DNA of 10,936 nt from Anaerobacillus sp. (GTDB lineage: Bacteria > Bacillota > Bacilli > Bacillales_H > Anaerobacillaceae), in the NCBI GenBank assembly GCA_007120055.1, contig SKOL01000114.1, positions 1 through 10,936 on the forward strand, in the 5' to 3' direction. The notes under the pieces are model-generated. The model did no database searches. It was not told the origin of the DNA and saw only the letters and a list, made by a program, of their open reading frames with translations. Numbering within the stretch: position 1 is the first letter of the stretch; every line of letters starts with the position of its first letter. Shown here piece by piece: positions 5,678 through 10,936 of the stretch. Made by a program: the position numbers and the translations under genes.

Positions 5678-7495
5678 GTGAACTCATGGTGGTTTCGAAC
5701 AAAACCGAGAAGTATTTTAAAAACGTTGAGGTGGTTTCCTTATTTTGCTGCATTAGAAAATGAAAATTGGAACTATCAAGCCCCGGGTAAAATGAGTCGT
5801 TGGAACGATAAGCCGATTCATCCAGCGCGTCGGGATTATATTTACCGAGCTCATTTACAAGAGCTTGAGGAACGTTATCCGACCTACGATGACTATTTGT
5901 CGGGACTTCTTGATGAAAATGAAACAGAATCTACCGGTAGAAACGATAAAACAACGTTTGAGTTTTACGGTCTTGGCTATGTTGCTCCTAACGGTTTAAT
6001 AAAAGTTACAGAGGCCGGCCAACTTGTTAATGAAGGCCGTGCCGATGAAAATTTACTTATTAGACAATTATTAAAGATGCGTTTCCCATCACCGAGTGTA
6101 GTTAGAAGAAGCCCCCATAGGCGAATAGATCAGGATGAGAATTTTGTTTTTCCAATGGAGGTTATTTTAAACGTATTTAAGCATTTTGATCATTTAAACA
6201 AGTTTGAGTTAGGTTTTCTATTTGGTTGTACCCAAATAGATAATCTAGATCAAACGATAAAAGCGATTACTAAGTTTCGTAACGAATACGAAGCATTAAC
6301 CAACAAGACAAACATTAAAAGTGTCACGGCCATTTTTAATAAGATTTTTAATGATGCCTATCCTGAAATTAAAAACAAGCCAGAAACGTATTATAAAGAC
6401 TATGCAGATGCCCTCGTCAGAACATTAGAATACACTGGCTTATTTAGTCAACGTGGTAGGGGCTACTACGTAAAACTATTTGTTCCTGAACATGCAAAAG
6501 TGAAAATGAAACTTTTACAAGAAAATTACGAGTTTACTTATTATGATGAAAATAATTTTGAAAAGTATATGGAATGGTTTGGGAACCCCTATAACATCAC
6601 ACTACCTTGGGAAAATAAAGACAATATTAAAGAAATCATTACGAATAAGGTAGAGTTATTAAAAACGAAGCTTCAGCGGGCTGAAACTCAAATCGTTAAC
6701 TTTAATGGGGGAGACCGGACGAACGCTGTAACTAATTTACTTACTGAAGACGTCGTCAATGATAAAGAAGCTCTAACGAAATTAGATCAATATTTAACGG
6801 AGCAGTTGGTGTCCTTAAACGAAGAGCTTTTTATTAAATATCATTCAAAAACTGAGACAGCAAGAGTAGAAATATTAGAGAAGTTTAACGATATAATTGA
6901 CGGTAATGAAGATATGGCAGCTTTATGGTTAGAGTGTAATACGTGGAAATCACTCGTTGCGATTGAAGGTCGCCATTATGTGAAAAGAAACTTTAAGATC
7001 GAAGAAGATTTAACCCCTAAAGCTTTTGCGCCAGGGGTTGGGAATACTCCTGATATGGAACTTTATGATGATCATTTCATTTTAATTCCGGAAGTTTCTT
7101 TAATGACAGGTGTTAGACAGTGGGAGCACGAAGGTTCGTCTGTGATCGACCACGTGAATAAATTTATTGAGCGTTATCAAGATAAGGAGATTTACGGTTT
7201 ATTTTTATCATCATCAATGAACATAAGAACGATGTGGCAGTTTTATATTTTAAACCGTGAATCGTGGATAGGTAAACCAGTTCCCGTGGTTCCCATCACC
7301 TTGAAGCAGTATGTTGATATCGTCACATTTATTTATGAAAAAGACTTAGCTATTGAAGATTTGAAAAATTTAGTAACGCTTATTCATGAAAAAACGTTTG
7401 TTTTTTCAACATATAAAGAATGGCAAGAAAATATTAGTACTACTATTGAAGAGTGGAAACAATCTCCCTCGCCCAAAAGGGTTATTGAAACTTAA
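5678..7495 (+). CDS. AlwI / Nt.BspD6I-family type IIS restriction or nicking endonuclease
   Basis: This 605-residue endonuclease matches the AlwI/PleI/N.BstNBI family in length and throughout the chain. The N-terminus (WWFRTKPRSI) and the stretch GLIKVTEAGQL (106-116) belong to the DNA-recognition half; DALVRTLEYTGLFSQRG (244-260) is a further shared block. The C-terminal cleavage domain has NTPDMELYDDHFILIPEVSL (456-475). Comparing with Nt.BspD6I from memory, its catalytic E418, D456, E469 and E482 correspond to E419, D459, E472 and E485 here, the last three at a constant offset of +3. The enzyme should therefore be active, cutting a few bases to one side of an asymmetric site. The start is GTG with AAGGAGTG seven bases upstream. 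No small-subunit gene is nearby, so it may dimerise, like AlwI, or only nick. Confidence 0.85.
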   Translation: MNSWWFRTKPRSILKTLRWFPYFAALENENWNYQAPGKMSRWNDKPIHPARRDYIYRAHLQELEERYPTYDDYLSGLLDENETESTGRNDKTTFEFYGLGYVAPNGLIKVTEAGQLVNEGRADENLLIRQLLKMRFPSPSVVRRSPHRRIDQDENFVFPMEVILNVFKHFDHLNKFELGFLFGCTQIDNLDQTIKAITKFRNEYEALTNKTNIKSVTAIFNKIFNDAYPEIKNKPETYYKDYADALVRTLEYTGLFSQRGRGYYVKLFVPEHAKVKMKLLQENYEFTYYDENNFEKYMEWFGNPYNITLPWENKDNIKEIITNKVELLKTKLQRAETQIVNFNGGDRTNAVTNLLTEDVVNDKEALTKLDQYLTEQLVSLNEELFIKYHSKTETARVEILEKFNDIIDGNEDMAALWLECNTWKSLVAIEGRHYVKRNFKIEEDLTPKAFAPGVGNTPDMELYDDHFILIPEVSLMTGVRQWEHEGSSVIDHVNKFIERYQDKEIYGLFLSSSMNIRTMWQFYILNRESWIGKPVPVVPITLKQYVDIVTFIYEKDLAIEDLKNLVTLIHEKTFVFSTYKEWQENISTTIEEWKQSPSPKRVIET

Positions 7496-7506
7496 TAATT
7501 GTAAGA

Positions 7507-7641
7507 TTATCCACTCTTCTCCGTTTGATTCATCACTAACTTTTGACACAGTGGGCAAATTGCTTGGTGAGACGGACAGTTAGCTGCGGTATCGTGTATT
7601 TTTCCGCAAATGACACATGGAGTAGTTTTATATCCTTTCAT
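7507..7641 (-). CDS. 44-residue small protein with two CxxC pairs (zinc-ribbon-like)
   Basis: This short minus-strand gene converges on the endonuclease gene, with stops 11 bases apart. The protein begins MKGYKTTPCVICGKIHDT and contains CVIC at 9-12, a single Cys at 22, CPLC at 29-32, and His at 16 and 25. Two CxxC knuckles about 17 residues apart are what a small zinc ribbon would need. The start is well supported: GAGGTGA (7652-7646) lies four bases before the ATG. No signal peptide or membrane helix is seen, so it should be cytoplasmic. I do not recognise the family. Coding character is inferred from the ribosome binding site plus the metal-binding pattern. A promoter upstream (TTTACT and TAATAA, 18-bp spacing) is possible but weak. 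Confidence 0.7.
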   Translation of the reverse strand: MKGYKTTPCVICGKIHDTAANCPSHQAICPLCQKLVMNQTEKSG

Positions 7642-7742
7642 CAAATCACCTCATTTACTAATATGAGCGGTAGCCGAGCATTATTACTTGAGTGAATTTC
7701 ATTAAGTAAAAAACAATTGTTATTTATTATGTCCAAAAATGT

Positions 7743-7871
7743 AAAAAGAGGCTGGGACAAAACAAAGTGTCAGACACCGCTAGATACCGAATATAGACAT
7801 ATGATAAATCTTTACGTCTATATTTATTAGGATCCGCGTGGTGTCAGACACTTTTGTCCCAGCCTCTTTCT
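7743..7871. repeat. Long palindromic MITE-like intergenic element
   Basis: An outer 18-bp perfect stem pairs 7745-7762 (AAAGAGGCTGGGACAAAA) with 7852-7869. Inside, GTGTCAGACACC at 7767-7778 pairs with 7840-7851 with one central mismatch. GTGTCAGACAC is itself a palindrome present in both arms. An inner 8-bp stem (7791-7798 with 7816-7823) encloses a 17-base loop. There is no ORF of note. Similar AGAGGCTGGGACA palindromes are, from general experience, scattered in Firmicutes intergenic DNA. It begins six bases after the DUF4397 stop; on the minus strand the outer stem is followed by TTTTT, so it can serve as that gene's terminator. Confidence 0.85.
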
Positions 7872-7875
7872 TCGC

Positions 7876-8673
7876 TTACGGGTTTAAAATCAATGCTTCA
7901 AAACGAGGACGTCCTTCAAAAATACCAATTGCTGCAACCGTATAAACTTCATTCGCTCTTAAATTTGTGTCACGTAATGTTAAAACAATATTATCAGTGC
8001 CTGCTTCCCGAACTTCTAATGTTACCGTTCCAGGATCTAGTTCAAGATAATCCGAAGCTTCTCTGAAAGATACATCTTCAAATAAAACATCCCCATCAGC
8101 AACAGCAATATCTACTTGTGGAGCGTTTGGTGATAGGTGCCAAACACGAACTTTAGTTTTACCTTGTGGTACGTCAGGTTTGTCTTCAACAACAACTAGA
8201 CGAAGGTCCTCAAGGCGATCGGCAGCAGCAATAGTATAGTGCTTTCCTGCTTCTACTGTAACACTTTCACTTAATACGGCATCATTTGTTTGACCAGCAG
8301 GATAAACTTCGATTTCATAAGAGCCTGCTTGTAAATCCATATAAGGGCTAATTTGGTAATACATCATGTTTTCAAATGTTTTTTCACCATTTACGTAGAT
8401 GTCTACACGCGGTGCATCTGGTGAAGCATGAAGTACACGAACCTTTGCACGCTGATTATTATTGTTATTATTATTGCTGTTGTTCGGGTTTCCTGAACTT
8501 CGGTACGGAGTCCCTCCATAATCTACCGTTTGACATAGTTGTTGCATACACATTAAGTGTAACTGATAGTAATAAATATGTTTCTGTGGATCAAGATACT
8601 TATAATAGTTTGCAAGCATGTCATACATTGCAGCATCTTGAACAATTTTGTTCAATGGTGGATATTGATACAT
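7876..8673 (-). CDS. Protein with two DUF4397 domains and an Asn-rich linker, possibly a spore protein
   Basis: The 265-residue protein has three parts. Residues 1-58 are a helical, Tyr- and Met-rich N-terminus (YYKYLDPQKHIYYYQLHLM) with two Cys, and without a signal peptide. Residues 61-74 are an Asn-rich linker. Residues 77-265 are two tandem DUF4397 domains, opening with VRVLHASPDAPRVDIYVNG (78-96) and VRVWHLSPNAPQVDIAVADG (175-194). DUF4397 is a beta-rich domain usually found in exported or surface proteins, so the lack of an export signal is notable. AAGGGGAGA (8686-8678) supports the ATG. The upstream -10 CATACTAT resembles sporulation sigma-factor sites, and the N-terminus is reminiscent of spore-coat-associated proteins. 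The spore role is inferred; the domain call is firm. Confidence 0.82.
   Translation of the reverse strand: MYQYPPLNKIVQDAAMYDMLANYYKYLDPQKHIYYYQLHLMCMQQLCQTVDYGGTPYRSSGNPNNSNNNNNNNQRAKVRVLHASPDAPRVDIYVNGEKTFENMMYYQISPYMDLQAGSYEIEVYPAGQTNDAVLSESVTVEAGKHYTIAAADRLEDLRLVVVEDKPDVPQGKTKVRVWHLSPNAPQVDIAVADGDVLFEDVSFREASDYLELDPGTVTLEVREAGTDNIVLTLRDTNLRANEVYTVAAIGIFEGRPRFEALILNP
8455..8484. repeat. Triplet repeat encoding the Asn linker
   Basis: Ten triplets, mainly ATT and GTT on the plus strand (AAT and AAC on the coding strand), encode NNSNNNNNNN in the DUF4397 protein. Slippage would change linker length without breaking the frame. Confidence 0.75.
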
Positions 8674-8696
8674 AAAATCTCCCCTTCCGATCTACT

Positions 8697-8719
8697 TTTA
8701 ACAAACGAACTTTGTTAAA
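8697..8719. promoter_or_regulatory. 9-bp perfect inverted repeat at the start of the DUF4397 transcript
   Basis: TTTAACAAA (8697-8705), loop CGAAC, TTTGTTAAA (8711-8719). It lies between the predicted -10 (8732-8725) and the ribosome binding site of the minus-strand gene. Given that -10, transcription would begin near 8718, making this the first 20 or so bases of the message: either an operator or a 5' stabilising hairpin. Confidence 0.5.
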
Positions 8720-8724
8720 GAATA

Positions 8725-8755
8725 ATAGTATGAGAAAAACGAAGGTTTTTACTAA
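8725..8755 (-). promoter_or_regulatory. Candidate sporulation-type promoter of the DUF4397 gene
   Basis: On the minus strand, TTAGTA (8755-8750), a 17-bp spacer and CATACTAT (8732-8725) are seen. CATACTA is the -10 expected for SigF/SigG, and CATACTAT is also one base from the SigE form CATACAAT. The -35 agrees with the SigG pattern at four of six bases. This suggests expression during sporulation. Confidence 0.45.
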
Positions 8756-8775
8756 TTTTTAGCAAAAACAGGTTT

Positions 8776-8805
8776 TTCAAGATACACACAAAAATAATGT
8801 ATGAT
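8776..8805 (+). promoter_or_regulatory. Weak candidate promoter of the WG-repeat gene
   Basis: TTCAAG (8776-8781), an 18-bp spacer and TATGAT (8800-8805). The -10 is good and the -35 poor. CATAAT at 8812-8817 is an alternative -10. Confidence 0.35.
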
Positions 8806-8820
8806 GAAGGGCATAATTTG

Positions 8821-8865
8821 GGACGTTGTCCACGAGGACTTTTTTCAGGTAGGCACACCCCTACC
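8821..8865 (+). promoter_or_regulatory. Leader with alternative small hairpins upstream of the WG-repeat gene
   Basis: GGAC (8821-8824), GTCC (8828-8831) and GGAC (8836-8839) allow two mutually exclusive 4-bp stems. The second is followed by six T (8840-8845). A separate hairpin, GGTAGG-CACACC-CCTACC, occupies 8848-8865. The arrangement recalls an attenuator, but the stems are short. It matches no riboswitch I know. Confidence 0.3.
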
Positions 8866-8909
8866 GAACTGTTCATACAATATAAAAAAATAATTTAGGG
8901 GAAATCTGT

Positions 8910-10619
8910 ATGAACAATAATTTCTTATATTGTGCTTCTTTAAAAACAAAAGAAGGAACGAAGTGGGGCTACATTAATGACAAGGGTGAATTTGAGATTA
9001 ACCCTCATTTTGAGTTTGCAAGTGATTTTCAAGCGAACGGTTTAGCAACGGTAAAAAAAGATGGTAAGTTTGGATGTATTGATAAAAGAGGAGATTTCGT
9101 TATTGTACCTAAATTTGAGACGATCATCGATTTTTCCGAAGGGAGAGCGACCGTCGTACTTAATGGCCGCTTTCACGTGATTGATGAGACCGGCCAAGTC
9201 TTAACTAAAAGAGGATATGATTTTATTAGTATGTATCAGCACGGCAGAGCAATGGTAGCAGATACGATAAAAGACGCTTACCGCTACGGCTATTTAAATA
9301 AAGAAGGTGAAATAGTCATCCCGTTGCAATATGAAACGGCAACAGATTTTAAAGATGGCTTAGCTATTGTAAAAGTGGAAGAAAATAAGTTTGCACTTAT
9401 CGATAAGCACGGAAACATTACTAATCAGTTTCATTATTTTTATGTCGGCAATTACGGAGATCTACTGTTAGCCTTTAAAAAAACCTTCAATGATCCGTAC
9501 GGGTATATTGATATGAAAGGAAACGTTGTGATCGAACCGAAATTTACTACTGGCCTTCCTTTTGAAGAGGGTAGAGCAGTTGTTAATGTTTCTAATGATA
9601 TTCGCAATAAATACGGACTGATTGATAAGAAGGGGAACTACATCATTCAACCAGTCTATAACGATATTATGATATTAGGTGACAATCGTGTTGCTGTCGG
9701 GATGGCTGTAGATGAAGAAAAGCCGTTTCTCGGATCTAAATATGCAATTGCCAATTGGAGTGGTGAGCTGTTAACTGAATTTTTATATGAACATGTTTCC
9801 TCTTTCGACGAAGGGATAGCCTCTGTTTTCAATGGCGAGAAAGCTTTCTTCATTGATCGGTCTGGAAACCGAGCAAGAGGTTTGCCAGCTGTAGTCAACG
9901 CTGATAGTGTGTCGCTCATCGGAAGACTTGTCCGTGTAATAAAAAGTAACCGGGTCTCTTATTTAAGCCGAAAAGGCAAGCTTGTTTGGAAGCAAAATAC
10001 GATTATTCCTCTTACTCGTCGTTATCGAGTTCTTGAGAAAAAATATGAACCTAACAAAAATTACGTTGTATTTTATCCTCAAATAGACGGATTAAAAAGT
10101 GGAAAAGTTGAAAATGAGGTAAATAAAAAGTTAAAACAACTTTCAAACTTGAAGGAAATTGATCGTGACGAACAATTACAATACACTTATAGCGGTGACT
10201 TTAACATCACATTTTTTAAAAAGAATTTACTCGTACTTGAGCTTTACAGCGATGAATATTATTTTGGAGCAGCACATGGAATGCCTAGTAAAACTTTTGC
10301 AAAAATCAATTTGATTAACGGTCGTTTCTATGAGCTCGAAGATTTGTTTATAAAAGAAAGTAATTATGTCGGGCGATTAAGTGAGATCGTTGAAAACATG
10401 ATTAAAAAAGATCCACAGTACAGTTATGTTTTTCCAGGAGTTTATCAAGGGATAGCCCCGAACCAACCGTTTTATGTAAACGACGACACTCTTTATTTAT
10501 ATTTCGCTCCATATGAAATCGGACCATATGCTGCGGGCTTCCCAACGTTTCAAATTCCGTTTTCTGAAATTATGGACATCATCGATACGAAGGGCGAATT
10601 TTGGCTAGCTTTTAATTAG
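8910..10619 (+). CDS. WG-repeat protein with DUF4163/DUF3298-type C-terminal region
   Basis: This 569-residue protein has two parts. About residues 17-362 contain nine or ten WG (KWG) repeats of roughly 35-45 residues, each with a pattern like WGYINDKGEFEINPHFEFAS: an aromatic-Gly start (W19-G20, F54-G55, Y197, Y235), then an IDKxG turn and a YxxxxxFxEGxA end. Such repeats build beta-rich, probably ligand- or protein-binding structures. Residues 380-569 resemble DUF4163 followed by DUF3298, the extracytoplasmic region also found in RsiV and PdaC, with YYFGAAHG (450-457) as landmark. No signal peptide or membrane helix is visible, which is odd for DUF3298. AGGGGA lies 8 bases before the ATG. 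The gene is divergent from the DUF4397 gene. The binding target is unknown. Confidence 0.82.
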   Translation: MNNNFLYCASLKTKEGTKWGYINDKGEFEINPHFEFASDFQANGLATVKKDGKFGCIDKRGDFVIVPKFETIIDFSEGRATVVLNGRFHVIDETGQVLTKRGYDFISMYQHGRAMVADTIKDAYRYGYLNKEGEIVIPLQYETATDFKDGLAIVKVEENKFALIDKHGNITNQFHYFYVGNYGDLLLAFKKTFNDPYGYIDMKGNVVIEPKFTTGLPFEEGRAVVNVSNDIRNKYGLIDKKGNYIIQPVYNDIMILGDNRVAVGMAVDEEKPFLGSKYAIANWSGELLTEFLYEHVSSFDEGIASVFNGEKAFFIDRSGNRARGLPAVVNADSVSLIGRLVRVIKSNRVSYLSRKGKLVWKQNTIIPLTRRYRVLEKKYEPNKNYVVFYPQIDGLKSGKVENEVNKKLKQLSNLKEIDRDEQLQYTYSGDFNITFFKKNLLVLELYSDEYYFGAAHGMPSKTFAKINLINGRFYELEDLFIKESNYVGRLSEIVENMIKKDPQYSYVFPGVYQGIAPNQPFYVNDDTLYLYFAPYEIGPYAAGFPTFQIPFSEIMDIIDTKGEFWLAFN

Positions 10620-10677
10620 GATATGTTAGCAATAACGGATTGTATGTCCGTCAATGCCTCCAGAACCAAAAATTACT

Positions 10678-10936
10678 TTACTCAAGCCCTTGCTCGAGCA
10701 AAGCAACAACCGGCAAGTGATCAGAAACGTCACTTTCGATAACTGCACTTTCGATCACCTTAAAGTGGTCAGTGACAAAAATGTAATCTAATCGTGAGCG
10801 GGGCTTTTTCGCAGGGAATGTGAAGTGAGGGTTTGACGCAGCGCAGTCTATAAGTTTCTCACTCATCATGCGATAGGCGTTAGAGCTCGGCTTTCGATTA
10901 AAATCCCCCATTATAATAGTAGGTTCTGAATGATCA
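10678..10936 (-). CDS. Endonuclease/exonuclease/phosphatase-family protein, C-terminal part
   Basis: This is the last 86 codons of a minus-strand gene whose start lies beyond the right edge. The frame stays open upstream of the ATG at 10911 (DHSEPTII precedes MGDFN), so that ATG is internal. Two family motifs are clear: GDFN with the metal- and phosphate-binding Asp and Asn, and the catalytic SDHLP near the C-terminus, preceded by RLDYIFVT. These define the EEP fold (DNase I/exonuclease III/sphingomyelinase-like metal-dependent phosphoesterases). Substrate, DNA or a phospholipid or other phosphodiester, cannot be told from this part. It converges on the WG-repeat gene with 58 bases between; only a weak 5-bp stem near 10636-10652 is seen there. 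Confidence 0.88.
   Translation of the reverse strand, partial: DHSEPTIIMGDFNRKPSSNAYRMMSEKLIDCAASNPHFTFPAKKPRSRLDYIFVTDHFKVIESAVIESDVSDHLPVVALLEQGLE

Noticed and set aside
7386..7583. 65-codon plus-strand ORF at the end of the endonuclease gene
   Set aside because: It is out of frame inside the endonuclease 3' end, overlaps the small minus-strand gene, and has no ribosome binding site.
7854..8066. 70-codon plus-strand ORF starting in the palindromic repeat
   Set aside because: It is antisense to the DUF4397 gene, with no ribosome binding site and no recognisable motif.
8376..8675. Cys/His/Tyr-rich plus-strand ORF
   Set aside because: It is the antisense shadow of the DUF4397 gene; the YYCYYYCCC run is the reverse of the Asn triplet repeat.
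10636..10652. Terminator between the convergent WG-repeat and EEP genes
   Set aside because: The ACGGA/TCCGT stem is only 5 bp with a 7-base loop and no T run on either strand.

Overview
The window looks like chromosomal DNA of a low-GC, spore-forming Bacillaceae species. The strongest clue is a compact lia (cell-envelope stress) operon in a Bacillus-like gene order. Strong AGGAGG-type ribosome binding sites, TTG and GTG starts, and a DUF4397 gene with a sporulation-type promoter fit the same picture. I cannot name the species.

Layout. Bases 2-433 are the 3' end of an AGCS-family Na+/amino-acid symporter, closed by an intrinsic terminator (479-515). The 323-bp gap that follows holds an array of six units at exactly 21-bp spacing (531-656). 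Immediately after it is a 7-4-7 inverted repeat that matches the LiaR box as I remember it (662-679), and then a candidate promoter. The operon liaI-liaH-liaF-liaS-liaR runs from 757 to 4321. liaG, present in Bacillus subtilis, is missing. A 10-bp stem-loop sits between liaH and liaF. LiaS and LiaR are the sensor kinase and response regulator, LiaF is the inhibitor of LiaS, and LiaI and LiaH are the membrane anchor and PspA-like effector. LiaR probably switches on its own operon through the upstream box.

Bases 4404-7495 carry a restriction-modification system. It has a Dam-like N6-adenine methyltransferase and a 605-residue endonuclease of the AlwI / Nt.BspD6I (N.BstNBI) type IIS and nicking family. 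All four acidic active-site residues appear to be kept. The two genes point the same way but are split by a terminator, and each has its own extended -10 promoter. No gene for a small second-strand-cutting subunit is present.

On the minus strand, a 44-residue two-CxxC protein (7507-7641) converges on the endonuclease gene. A 129-bp palindromic MITE-like repeat (7743-7871) follows. Next is a minus-strand gene for a protein with two DUF4397 domains, an Asn-rich triplet-repeat linker and a SigF/SigG-like promoter. A divergent gene (8910-10619) encodes a WG-repeat protein with a DUF4163/DUF3298-type C-terminus, preceded by a leader rich in small hairpins. The right edge holds the 3' end of a minus-strand endonuclease/exonuclease/phosphatase-family gene.

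The window contains no clearly new multi-gene system. The best candidates for something undescribed are the 21-bp array in phase with the LiaR box, the single-subunit nickase-like R-M locus, and the 44-residue cysteine protein.
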